DNA of 41,318 nucleotides from contig BLLK01000079.1 of the NCBI GenBank assembly GCA_021927905.1, forward strand, positions 1 to 41,318, given 5' to 3'. Positions 10,589 through 20,126 of the stretch are shown piece by piece. The position numbers and the translations under genes are program-made. The number at the start of each line of letters is the position of its first letter. Position 1 is the first letter of the stretch. The notes below the pieces were generated by a model. That model had not been told where the DNA came from and ran no database searches. It saw only the letters and a program-made list of their open reading frames with translations. The stretch comes from Chaetoceros tenuissimus (taxonomy: Eukaryota > Bacillariophyta > Thalassiosirophyceae > Chaetocerotales > Chaetocerotaceae).

Positions 10589-11038
10589 CTTTTTCTTTTT
10601 CAGCTAAATGTATGCAATGTCAAACTTGGCTAAGATTCGAAGTAGTAATTGTTGAAGATGACCAGAGCATGCAGTTAAGCCTGCATTCCTATTAAGAGAA
10701 AGAGCCACAACAAACTCTCATACAGAGGAAGAATCTTCGAGAACGAAGTTGGAAGTGCGTTGTCTCCAGAGTGATAAGAAGGGTCAATGAAATTTCAAAT
10801 CACACGAAGGGCTGTAATAAGATCCAAACATTCCTTGAACATGCCTATTTCACACTTATTTAGAACTTATCCGTATGAATTTTTACTCACAAATCTAAAT
10901 CTGAACGAACAAAGAACTATTAGTAGACAGTAGACATACTCCTGCTCGCAGCACCAAATTTGCAACTCAAAATAACTACAAGTCAGAATTAAATTCAACC
11001 AATCATTTCTTTATAATAAGTTCTAAGCTTCAAAAAGA
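10589..11038. other. Intergenic region between the Tubby-domain gene and the transporter
   Basis: Both neighbours are read leftward. This stretch therefore holds the 3' UTR of the Tubby gene and the promoter of the transporter. I see no gene, repeat or RNA in it. Confidence 0.4.
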
Positions 11039-11887
11039 TCACAGCTCCAAAGCACTCAATGCTAAAGCAAAAGCTTGAAAAGCATTGAACGGTTCCTTGT
11101 AATCCAAATGAAATCGATGATCTCCATTTTTCCCAAATTGAGCAATGAGTTCATCATTTGATTCTTGAACAAGTTGAAAATTTTTCACTGAGGCAACTGT
11201 GACCCTTCCGTTGAAGTTCAGTCTGTACTGCCCTCTGTCATACTTTGGATCTCTTGATGTAAATACATTCATACCCGTTGAAACTTTACGAGCGACATTT
11301 TCCACCATTTTATTTCTCAAATACATTGGAAGTCTTTCCATCTCCCCGCTTTTGGAAACTGTAGGAATAGCAACTTTTACTTTTCTTGGTGGAATCCCTT
11401 CTCGAAATTGTTCCTTCAAGCTTGTATTCTCAAACAAAAAAGCTCCAAATTGCTCCTTCTTCTCCTTGGAACAATACAAAGAAAATGAATCCCACTTTTT
11501 GCCTCCAATCTTTTTTAGCTTGCCGCAGTAGTTGCCTGATTTCTTGGACAAATTCTCTCTCAACTGGAACAAATCGTGTTCACTTCCAGGAGGGATTTTT
11601 TGAGCATCCCAAATTCGAATCGCCTTTCCTTGCTTCTTTGCGTACATGATTGGAATCTTTTCACTTTTACCCTCAACATCTTGATACATGAATGTATAAG
11701 TGGGATTCGTTGAAGAGTAATACTCTCTTGTAACAAGAGCATGGACTAGACCTGAAGAAAATACATTACATTCATTTGGGATTCTGAAAATGGATTCTGG
11801 AGTTGACGTTGGTCTTGTTCGATTCTCGATTACATTCTTGGCATTCTCAAGTTTTCTTTGTCTCTCCTCCAAACTAAGCAGTCTCAT
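11039..11887 (-). CDS. Tubby C-terminal domain protein (TULP-like)
   Basis: The 282-aa single-exon product is nearly all Tubby domain, a beta barrel around a central helix that binds phosphoinositides. The most diagnostic part is at the C terminus: [20 protein letters not shown], then [28 protein letters not shown], in which the final hydrophobic helix fills the barrel. Earlier, PTYTFMYQD and AYFLENTSL-like strands follow the expected order. There is no F-box, unlike many plant TULPs, and no long N-terminal domain. The first ATG in frame is at 11887. The product could link membranes to signalling or transport, but the actual role is unknown. Confidence 0.88.
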   Translation of the reverse strand: MRLLSLEERQRKLENAKNVIENRTRPTSTPESIFRIPNECNVFSSGLVHALVTREYYSSTNPTYTFMYQDVEGKSEKIPIMYAKKQGKAIRIWDAQKIPPGSEHDLFQLRENLSKKSGNYCGKLKKIGGKKWDSFSLYCSKEKKEQFGAFLFENTSLKEQFREGIPPRKVKVAIPTVSKSGEMERLPMYLRNKMVENVARKVSTGMNVFTSRDPKYDRGQYRLNFNGRVTVASVKNFQLVQESNDELIAQFGKNGDHRFHLDYKEPFNAFQAFALALSALEL

Positions 11888-12532
11888 TTCCAAAAGTGAA
11901 AAAGAGTGAAAGTGAATGAAGGGACAAAGTTGTGGCAGAAATTTGCAATATCGTAGGTACTAAAAGATTGGGCATCTATCTACAGTACAGTTCACAAAAC
12001 ACAAATTTTTAGATAAGTAATTTCCATTTTGGTATAAATTCAAAATCATGGAGTCTCATCAGTAGTATTTTTTCCATTGTAGTATCCCGGAGGCTTACAT
12101 TGTCATTGGCGAATATTCTCATTTCATAATTTTGACACCACCTGAATCTTCCTCTTGTAGCCGTTACTATGCAAAGTACCATATGAAAAATTTCTCTTAA
12201 TTATAACATTGAAGGATTCTACCATGTAGCATCTCTTCTAGTTTTTAAACAACAGAGTGTTTCGATATTTTGATTGCTTACTATTATTATTATACATCTA
12301 TGTATTTATTTTTCATTAGGTCTCGAGGAATATGCTACTACTATTTTCTATGTCCACAAACACATGCCTCATGGATATTTTCTTGTTGCTGATTTAGGAA
12401 TAAAGGACCTACATAGACATTTTCTTGTTCTATTTCTATATGAATATAAAAATGTATTTTGCTAGGCATCTTTAAGCGGCGTGGGATATCCAAGTCGTAC
12501 TAGAGCTAAACAATTCAGAGAGGCCGCAACAT
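11888..12532. other. Intergenic region without recognisable gene
   Basis: This stretch is AT-rich and holds the 3' end of the short plastid-protein gene and the promoter of the Tubby gene. A 63-codon plus-strand frame (12274-12465) has no start context or family features. I see nothing further. Confidence 0.4.
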
Positions 12533-12877
12533 TTAGTTGCGTCCTCTATGGCTGATAAAGTTTAAAAAGCTCTTGGAGTACCAATTCTTGTCAGTACTTT
12601 TTGAAGAGGAAGTAGCAGATGCAGACGATAGAGTCGTTACTCTATCATGCTTTGTATCGTCATGAACCTCTGGTTTCGACTCGTCTTCATGCTTTTCATA
12701 AACTTCAACAGCAGCAGCAACGAGTACTTCGGCATCGTGCTGATCTGCATGAAGGTTGAGTACCATAGCATTACTTGGCTCCATTCTTGTGGAAGTTATT
12801 GCATAGTGCGGAGCAAAGGCTGTCACGCTTGTGCATGTAGCCAAGATTGTAAATAGAGAGATTGCTGATTTCATCAT
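12533..12877 (-). CDS. short plastid-targeted protein, function unknown
   Basis: The 114-aa product begins with a clear signal peptide (SAISLFTILATCTSVTA) that ends at an excellent diatom plastid motif, TA/FAPHYA (about residues 20-25). The rest is short, acidic to mixed and Ser-rich. It contains a helical stretch DAEVLVAAAVEVYEKHE and a basic tail ending in FISHRGRN. I recognise no domain. A second Met follows directly at 12874, so the exact start is uncertain by one codon. The signal is seen in the sequence; import into the plastid is inferred. Confidence 0.7.
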   Translation of the reverse strand: MMKSAISLFTILATCTSVTAFAPHYAITSTRMEPSNAMVLNLHADQHDAEVLVAAAVEVYEKHEDESKPEVHDDTKHDRVTTLSSASATSSSKSTDKNWYSKSFLNFISHRGRN

Positions 12878-13430
12878 TTTGTATTGGTGTTTTGTATGTG
12901 CTTTGTGTGTATTGCCCTGTGCAATTGATTCTTGCTTTTTACTGGGTTGATTTGTTTATGAGAATACTAGTTTCCAAAGGAGGTGAAGAAACAGAGAGGA
13001 GTTCTGGTTGTATTGTGTGGTGGAAAGATACTCTTGGTATTTATGTGAGGAGGTTGTGACGAACTGAAATTTTGTTGAGTGCGTCGAGCCTGGAAGGCAA
13101 GCAGTTCCTTTGTTCTTTTTCATATTTTTCAAATGAAAATCTTGACACCTAATAGCCTTTTAGGTCGTGCTTTATACTATTTTTTAAGTACACGTCGATG
13201 TCAAACGGTGAAAATGAAGACAACTTCAAGACAATCTTTTCTTCTTCAACTTTCACAGAAAGATACCTTCACCTTCAATGATGGACAGCATCAACGACGT
13301 ATTCTGAGAAAGATAGCATCGCATCTAAAAATGTATCTCCTTTATCATATCTTTATCATCTGTTTGAATGGAATACTGTAAATAATACAAATATTTTTAC
13401 ATAAAACATACAAAAGTTAGCAAATATGAT
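12878..13430. other. Intergenic region upstream of the short plastid-protein gene
   Basis: This stretch holds the promoter of the gene at 12533-12877 and the 3' UTR of the PSxxPS gene. A plus-strand frame at 13079-13381 starts with GTG and lacks coding character. I see no RNA gene. Confidence 0.35.
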
Positions 13431-15854
13431 TTATACATTTCTTAGTCTCTCTTGTTGAGGTTCACATGATTCTTTGTCAGTCAGTGCATTCTCAAAAGCT
13501 TTACTATCTACTGCTTTTTGGATGGCATCATCGACTGTTGCATTCAATATGCGAATATCTTTAATTTCGTAATATGACTCTACAGCTACTGATATAGTTG
13601 CAACGCCATGAATGGTCCCATTTTTATCTTCATGTAAGCCTACATAGTTACGATGGTGTTGAGAGTTGAAATCATTTCTTCGCTTGTTGAGAATCTTGGG
13701 AATGACATCACTTACCATGGCTTTCTATTTCAATTTCAATGTTGATTCCGTCATCGTGCACACCTAGATATTTATTTTCAAGAGAGCTGGTAATGTTTGC
13801 TTTCACGATCCTAGCTAGGCTTTTACTCAAGCAATCCTTTTCCACACTGTAAAAGATATCTGTGGCCTTAGTTCCAAACTCATAATACTTGGTTGATGGT
13901 GCAGATGAGGGCATTGAAGTGGGTATTTTTGATGGAGATGTACTGCTAGAGGGGTACAAACTCGGTGCACACGAAGACATTACTAGTGTATCGTTGAAGC
14001 TTGTACTGTTGACAGCTTTTACTACTCCTTTTTCTGTACTACTTTTTATATATTCTTCATCAAGTGCAGTATCTGAGTATATTGTCACTGAGATTTCAAC
14101 AACTGCATATTGGTACCCAGGCTTTTCTTGGAAGTCTTTACAAGTAAAATAAATGAGATATGACTTGTACAAACTTCAAAATAGAATCAGTAGTTGCGCT
14201 TACCATTGTTCTCGACTTGTATGTTTGTAGTGATGGTAAGGTTACCATTGGATTCTTTCGGCATTTCTCCCTCAACATGTGAAGTAGTAATCGTAACCAG
14301 CTCATGCTTCATACAATCTTTGTCTACACTGTAGAAGATATCTGTTGCGTATTCAAAAATTACTAATTTTGTACTTGGTGCCATCGAAGGAAAACTTGTT
14401 GGCAAAGATGACGGCGTCAGTGAAATTGAAGGGATTGAACTTGGTTCACATGAGACCTCCATTGTATTTTCAGTTTTATTAACTATCTCGGTCAACAGAT
14501 CATTAATAGCGTCTCTTGTACTGTTGCCTGCATTGTCTGATTCTATCTCCATTTTAAACCTGACAATAGGTTGCGTTATTGCTTTTTATTTTGATATGAG
14601 TATTTATGATTAGCAAAATAATATGCCATTGTAAAAGACAATAGAAATTGGGCCAATACTTACATGTTGGAACTGCTGTCACTGTTATATTTTTCACCTC
14701 TATATATTCACCATCAACTTTGACGTTTAATAATGCTTCTTCCACAAGTGGAGTTACTGCCTGTTCGTAACATGATGATAATTCTTTGAGCTTATGAACG
14801 AATTCGTAGACAGTAGGAGATGGAAATATAGGTGGGGATGATGGCATGTTGGATGGATTGTTGGAAGGGAGACTAGAAGGTTCCGAAGATGGAAGACGAC
14901 TTGGCAAGCTCGAAGGTGCTGACGAAGGTACGCCCACCGGGATGTCGGAAGGTTCATCTTTATATTTATTGAAGGTCATTGATATGGAGAGGGTCAGTGT
15001 TTGAATCTCTGCAAATATAATATTAAATTCATATCATGATACTTACCAGAAGGTTCCGAAGATGGAAAACGACTTGGTTCAGATGATTGAATTGGAGAAG
15101 GCTTGCTTGATGGAAGCAATGAAGGACGAGACGACGGAAAATTGGATGGGCTGAGATTAGAAGGCGTCGAAGATGGCTCAAATGACGGAATAATCGATAT
15201 AGAGCTTGGTGAACTAGATGGATTATATGACGGTGATTGTGATGGTTCTATAGAAGGATTAGTTGACGGAAACTTTGACGGCTCATAGGATGGTAGGGTG
15301 GTTGGTAATGATGTCGGGCTTAACGAAGGGAATACAGAAAGTAAAATTGTGGGAGAAGATGACATACTAGGTAACGAGCTTGTACTTGGCGTGGATGATG
15401 GTTGAGGACCTAAATTCATATCTATTTGACTACAAAATAAATATATTGCCCAAGTACCATCGGGCATTGCAAGTAGTTCAATTTCTTCAAAAGTTGCAGT
15501 GCTACTTTCATTACAATCCTCTCCTTGTACATGACAGACCAACCACCAATAGCCATGTGCAAGCCCATTATCAACGTCGTCAAAGGACAACTCCTCTGTG
15601 TCTATATCTGCGAACCGTTCAAGAAAGCCAAGAAATGATTGTTGATTCAACACATCATCAGTTTTCTTAGTTGCATATTTGAGATCTCCCACGCATTTTG
15701 TGAACTCTCCATAACTCAGATTATTATGAAGATCACCTTGAACCCAATTTTTCCCTGGATTGAAACGGGATGTTACATTCTGCGTTGCATTTACAACATC
15801 TACATGAAGAAGTAATGCGTAGATAGCCAATATAATGGATATAGGAAATTCCAT
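13431..15854 (-). CDS. secreted modular protein with four-cysteine N-terminal domain and PSxxPS linkers, five exons
   Basis: Joined exons are 15854-15047, 15008-14664, 14581-14204, 14135-13716 and 13639-13431, giving 719 aa. All four introns (38, 82, 68 and 76 nt) are phase 1 with GTAAG donors. A signal peptide (about residues 1-23) precedes a domain with cysteines at 54, 107, 114 and 141 and the motif HGYWWLVC. A long PSxxPS linker follows. Then come repeated modules of about 115-140 residues: a beta-rich part with Cys, a PS linker, and a segment with ATDIFYSVDKDC or a close variant. The modules of exons 3 and 4 are plainly related. PSxxPS proteins in diatoms are usually secreted or wall-associated, so I infer a cell-surface role. 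The exon 3 acceptor (AAAAG at 14582) was chosen to keep the frame and is less certain. The N domain is shared with the gene at 17339-18361. Confidence 0.8.
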
Positions 15855-16312
15855 TCTTTCCTCCTTTCTAGCTTCACCTGAGTTTTATGTTATATCTCAG
15901 ATCTAATCAAACTAGGTCGGAACCAAGACAGAAATTTTGATAAAGCAGTGATTTCAGATACAACACCTGATGTTAGCTTGGGTTTTGTAGTCTGTGAGTG
16001 ACCAAAGATTATGCTAATGGAGGTGATGAGAGAGATGTGTGTGGTAAAATGACTGTGAACTGTGAGAAGTGGAAGGGTGGAGAACAAACAGACGAGAAAA
16101 GCCAAAAGTGCGCGCGTCACAAAAGTGTAATGCGTTAGGCTCCCATGAGGTTTTTGACATGTCATGAATGAGAAGATCCCGCAAGTATGGCTAGAAGGAA
16201 AACGTACTTCATTTCCGAGAAAGATACTTTTTGACGAAGAAGAATCTTTCCACAGTAATTACAATTACAAACTTGTGAAGATCTACCATAAAAGTATCTA
16301 ACTCTCACTGAC
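15855..16312. promoter_or_regulatory. Divergent promoter region between the PSxxPS gene and the 6PGL-like gene
   Basis: About 460 nt separate two divergent starts, one for a secreted protein and one for a plastid enzyme. I see no clear TATA box or repeat. Minus-strand frames here have no coding features. Confidence 0.4.
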
Positions 16313-17209
16313 ATGAAGCTACAGAACACTTTTACGAGCTTAGCCTTGTTCCTCACCATTAGCGATGTGAAGGGCTTTTCTCCACATCTTCCACAGTCCT
16401 TATCTACGATGAGACTGGCAGCAAGCAACAGTGATATTTGCCCTCCTCCAACAAAACCTGAGAATGTTGTCGTTCTGAAAGATGCAGATGAAGTTGGACA
16501 AAGAATCAGAAGTATAGTTGCAGAAGAAGCAGAAAAGGCTATTGCAGCTAAAGGACACTTTGCTCTAGCTATTCCTGGAGGATCAATTCTCAAAATGCTT
16601 GCTGGTGATATTCCAAACAAAAGCGAATGGACTTCAAAAACCACTCTTGTTTATGTCAATCATAAATGCGTGGATATGGACGATGGGGATTTAGCAACAC
16701 ATGCAAAGGCTCGAAAACTGTTTTTGGATGACTGGGAAGGGGTAAATGCATTGGTTCTTGGAGGAAGTGCCGATGGTGAGAAAGAAGCTAAAGATTATGA
16801 AGCGAAAATGAAGGCTTTGGGAGATGAAGTCCTGCCAAAAACTGAAGATGGTCTTCCGCTTTTTGATTTGTCTTTGATCGGAGTAGGTGACGATGGCCAT
16901 GTCGGCAGTTTATATCCATCAAGAGATGAAGTACTTGTTGGACCAGATGGACCATGGGTTCTTCCTGTTGCAATGAAAGATCCACCGAGTATCACTTTGA
17001 GTTTACCAGTGATGAAGGGTAAGAAAACCGTCATCGCAGCATGTGGTGTGAGTGATAAATATCCACAAGGAAAATCTGAAGGAATGAGAAGAGCTGTTGC
17101 TGCTGACGATGAAACTTTAACTTCATTCCCTGCTGTAGGTCTTCGTGATGTTGCAACGTGGGTAATGGATGAAATGGCAGCTTCAAAATTGGGAGATCAA
17201 TATTTGTAA
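16313..17209 (+). CDS. plastid-targeted 6-phosphogluconolactonase-like protein
   Basis: The enzyme class hydrolyses 6-phosphogluconolactone in the oxidative pentose phosphate pathway. The 298-aa single-exon product has the NagB/RpiA-type fold signatures: FALAIPGGSILKML, then LIGVGDDGHVGSLYPSRDEV with the family's DGH motif, WVLPV, and PPSITLSLPVM. The N terminus is a signal peptide ending VKG/FSPHL, followed by a Ser-rich transit region, which suggests plastid import. One oddity is that the usual DERCV-type active-site segment reads VNHKCVDMDD, so the acidic and arginine residues are replaced. That could change activity, so 6PGL function is probable rather than certain. It lies head-to-head with one PSxxPS gene and tail-to-tail with the other. 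Confidence 0.85.
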   Translation: MKLQNTFTSLALFLTISDVKGFSPHLPQSLSTMRLAASNSDICPPPTKPENVVVLKDADEVGQRIRSIVAEEAEKAIAAKGHFALAIPGGSILKMLAGDIPNKSEWTSKTTLVYVNHKCVDMDDGDLATHAKARKLFLDDWEGVNALVLGGSADGEKEAKDYEAKMKALGDEVLPKTEDGLPLFDLSLIGVGDDGHVGSLYPSRDEVLVGPDGPWVLPVAMKDPPSITLSLPVMKGKKTVIAACGVSDKYPQGKSEGMRRAVAADDETLTSFPAVGLRDVATWVMDEMAASKLGDQYL

Positions 17210-17338
17210 ATTCTAAATAGTTTGCTAATATTTTTTAAATAAACTCTTAAAAGTGCCTGTGATAGTTTACTTTAATAATTACACTAAGAATCAACTTATG
17301 CTGATTGTTTTGAATGGTACAAAGCCTTACTTGGTCAT

Positions 17339-18361
17339 CTACTCGAGAATAGAAGAAAGTTCTTGTGTTCTCTCTTTAATACTATCAACAATAGAGTCAA
17401 GGATTTCTTCATCTACATCATCAATTCTTATACTGATTTGTGCAAGAGCACAATCATTGGTGTCAACAGGTTCATCCAGAGTATCACAGTTTTGAGGAAT
17501 GAAAAAGGTCGTGACTTCAAGATTGAATGGGCATGATGACTTTGTCTCTACCGTGCAATTCACATCTACTGTTTTCAAAACGTCATACGCAACCTCAGTT
17601 GCCCAATTATTGACCAGCACTTCAGCGTCATCATTATTGAAACCCAAAGCAAAAAGAAGTGTGCGTCTCTCCTCTCGTGATGGTCTAAACGTCGGACTTG
17701 AGCTAGGATTTGAAGAAGAATATGTTGGAGCAAGAGAAGGAAATCTCGAGGGTGACTTCACTGGACTTAGTGTAGGACTCTTTAATGGATAAGAGGATGT
17801 CGGCATCATTGACAAAGATGGAGAGAGTGTTGGAGATTTTGAAGGAGGTCGATTTTGTGTTTTTGTAGGTGACATTGAAGGCGAAGATTTAGTAGGAGAC
17901 ACCGTAGGACCAATATCTGGAATGATATCCTTTAAAGATTCATCGACTCTTGAACAAAACGATTCAACTAGAGACATCTCCTCATTTTCATTACTGAAGT
18001 CAAGAATATCATCAATGGATATAGGAGAACTAGTTGTACATTTTGGATTCACTCTACATGTGAGTGACCAATATTCATGAACAAATTGAATAATCGAAGG
18101 ATCAAATTGTTTCTCATTCACAAATCCCTTTGATCGAAGATTTAAAAAGTCCAAGTATGCATCCTGAGAGAATAAATTTCCATATTTGCCCGTGGATTCT
18201 TTCAGATCTGCTATGCAATCGGTAGTTTCTTGCAACAATCTGTTTGTTTGAGTTGCTATTGGATTCTGAGCATAGATATTATCGAAACCTATGAAAGCGT
18301 AAAGATATAATACCTTCCAGAGATTTCTCTTTTTCCCAGAAGCCATTGAAGGAATCTCCAT
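17339..18361 (-). CDS. secreted four-cysteine/PSxxPS protein, paralogue of the gene at 13431-15854
   Basis: The 340-aa single-exon product has an uncleaved or cleaved hydrophobic N segment (about 13-31), then a domain with cysteines at 49, 102, 108 and 136. The first two cysteines are 53 residues apart, exactly as in the neighbour. CIADLKE, FVHEYWSLTCRV and SFCSRVD align with CVGDLKY, LAHGYWWLVCHV and LFCSQID there. A PSxSPT-type linker fills about 150-235. The C-terminal part (about 240-340) has four cysteines and acidic residues and differs from the neighbour's modules. I infer an extracellular or wall-associated protein. The two genes look like an old tandem duplication with the 6PGL-like gene in between. 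Confidence 0.8.
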   Translation of the reverse strand: MEIPSMASGKKRNLWKVLYLYAFIGFDNIYAQNPIATQTNRLLQETTDCIADLKESTGKYGNLFSQDAYLDFLNLRSKGFVNEKQFDPSIIQFVHEYWSLTCRVNPKCTTSSPISIDDILDFSNENEEMSLVESFCSRVDESLKDIIPDIGPTVSPTKSSPSMSPTKTQNRPPSKSPTLSPSLSMMPTSSYPLKSPTLSPVKSPSRFPSLAPTYSSSNPSSSPTFRPSREERRTLLFALGFNNDDAEVLVNNWATEVAYDVLKTVDVNCTVETKSSCPFNLEVTTFFIPQNCDTLDEPVDTNDCALAQISIRIDDVDEEILDSIVDSIKERTQELSSILE

Positions 18362-18577
18362 TTCAGATCTATATTATTCAGTGTGTGATTTGACGTAGAT
18401 GTTGTTGAAACAAGAGAAATAATAATTGGATGGATGTGCAGTGAAGAGTTTTTCTTTTTCACCGTTTTGTTCATTCCTTTCAGAAAGATAAGACTGGACT
18501 GACCCAAACAAAACACGACTGCGTCATTTTTACCCTCTCCGAGAACGTCTCAAAATATTTTAATTTAACCATTTCAT

Positions 18578-19819
18578 TTAGCGTTTATTCTTTTCTCTTG
18601 TTATGAATTTTTTATAGACAATATCATCATGAGCACGCTGTATTCGCTGCCCTTGTCCATCGGTAGCTTGATTCCCTCTATTATTGAGCCCCCTTTTCGC
18701 CTCAAATCCAATTCTTCCGCTATCAACAGCATCTTCATCCTCTTCATGAATTTGATGGTCTCGATTTTCCTGTGAATTTTCTTGCTTCTTTTTAGCAATC
18801 CATTCCTCATTGTGAAGGCGAAAATTTTGAGAGTAGGATGATCCTACATTTGCGGTGATATTTTTGTTCAACACCTTTCCTGCAGGTTGTAACGAGGGGG
18901 TTGAAGAACCTCCAAACTCTTGAACTGGAACTTGCAATGTTTGTTTTTTCGATGCTTTCGCGCGTTTGTTATTTGCTGGTCCTGAACCAAAACTCGTTGG
19001 TAGCATTGCAGATAGATCCACTTCATCATGAGCATTAGCTTTTGCTTCCATAGATCCATTGCTATGGTTATATTGTCTATTCTGCCTTTCCTGTTCATAT
19101 CTTGCAGCTGCCAACTGTGTTTCCCTTGCAGCTTTCAACCTTTGATCCACCGGTAAAATAACTTCTGCAATTCCCGTTCCACCTAAAACTTCACCCCCAG
19201 ACCCAACATCTTCCAAATTTATCTCTCCAGTGGAGCCCATCCGGTTTGACTCTTCGAGCAATTTTGCATACAAATCACTTGTCGTCTTCACTTCCTTCGT
19301 TTCCTCTGCACCGTTTTCTTCAGCTGATTTCTTTCCGCCATCACCATCGTCATCTTCTTGTTTCATTTGCGATTGGATATATTGTTCCATTGCCAACTTA
19401 TGTTTCTTAGTAAGAACATTTCCCTCTTCATCATTAGTACTTTTTCCAGTAATTGCAAAATTTCCTTCAAGCCTGTGCTTCAATTCCCTATTTGCTTCTG
19501 CAACTTGAGGATCTTCTTCTTCTTGATCTCCATCAGCCTCCTTTAGTTTTCGTAGTTTTATCTTTTTCGCCACCATCTGCGATCGTAATTGATTCTTAAT
19601 CTTTCTAGCCTTTTTTAAACTTTGAATTTTCTCAATCTCGGATATCTGTGGTTGCTCACCGTTTGCAGCGTCGTCGTTATTAGATGTCGCTTCATCATTA
19701 TTTTTATTTGTGTTGGGTTCAACTTTTGTATCTTCGTCATCGTCATCTATTTTCCTCTTTTTGAATTGCTTCTTTTTCTTCACCTTTTTGAACAAGGGCT
19801 TTTTTACTTCAGACGACAT
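18578..19819 (-). CDS. C9orf78/Tls1 (HCA59) family splicing-associated protein
   Basis: Members of this family bind the spliceosome through BRR2/U5 and affect splice-site choice; the fission yeast member Tls1 also affects telomeres. The 413-aa single-exon product is highly charged and mostly disordered. Family marks are the basic RKIKNQLRSQMVAKKIKLRKL region (about 75-95), RLEGNFA followed by KHKLAMEQYIQSQM, DLYAKLLEES, and the GTGIAEVILPVDQRLKA block (about 210-226). The N terminus is a strong nuclear-localisation candidate (KKVKKKKQFKKRK). Human and yeast members are shorter or similar in length. The start at 19819 is the first ATG of the frame. It is divergent from the beta-helix gene. Confidence 0.82.
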   Translation of the reverse strand: MSSEVKKPLFKKVKKKKQFKKRKIDDDDEDTKVEPNTNKNNDEATSNNDDAANGEQPQISEIEKIQSLKKARKIKNQLRSQMVAKKIKLRKLKEADGDQEEEDPQVAEANRELKHRLEGNFAITGKSTNDEEGNVLTKKHKLAMEQYIQSQMKQEDDDGDGGKKSAEENGAEETKEVKTTSDLYAKLLEESNRMGSTGEINLEDVGSGGEVLGGTGIAEVILPVDQRLKAARETQLAAARYEQERQNRQYNHSNGSMEAKANAHDEVDLSAMLPTSFGSGPANNKRAKASKKQTLQVPVQEFGGSSTPSLQPAGKVLNKNITANVGSSYSQNFRLHNEEWIAKKKQENSQENRDHQIHEEDEDAVDSGRIGFEAKRGLNNRGNQATDGQGQRIQRAHDDIVYKKFITREKNKR

Positions 19820-20126
19820 AGTACTGATTCTTTCGATAGAAGAGAGGGTCTGTCTGTCTATTTATAAAATGTATTCAATATGTATTAGACTAACAACAAC
19901 CACGGTTGGTTTTAGCTGTTTGTGTGTGTATTGCTCCTTTTCGTATGTTTAAGTACGTACAGATATGTGTATTCTTCTTCTTTCCTTTCCATCTCTTTCT
20001 CAGTTAGAGTTCTCATAAAATGAGAAGGCTGGAAAATCGCCTGTGCATCTTCTGTAAAAAATGTGTATCAACCATATCACATAGTTTCGAGTTTTGTTCA
20101 ACGTTTCCATAGATACAAGCTAAACA
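19820..20126. promoter_or_regulatory. Divergent promoter between the C9orf78-like gene and the beta-helix gene
   Basis: About 300 nt lie between the starts. TATAAA occurs at about 19863-19868, on the side of the C9orf78-like gene. Its use is not known. Confidence 0.35.

Noticed and set aside
13079-13381. 100-codon plus-strand frame
   Set aside because: It begins with GTG, has no signal or domain, and sits in the 3' and promoter regions of neighbours.
15380-15670. Plus-strand frames opposite the PSxxPS genes, with Asp/Gly-rich repeats
   Set aside because: They are the complement of the repetitive Pro/Ser codons and have no independent coding evidence.
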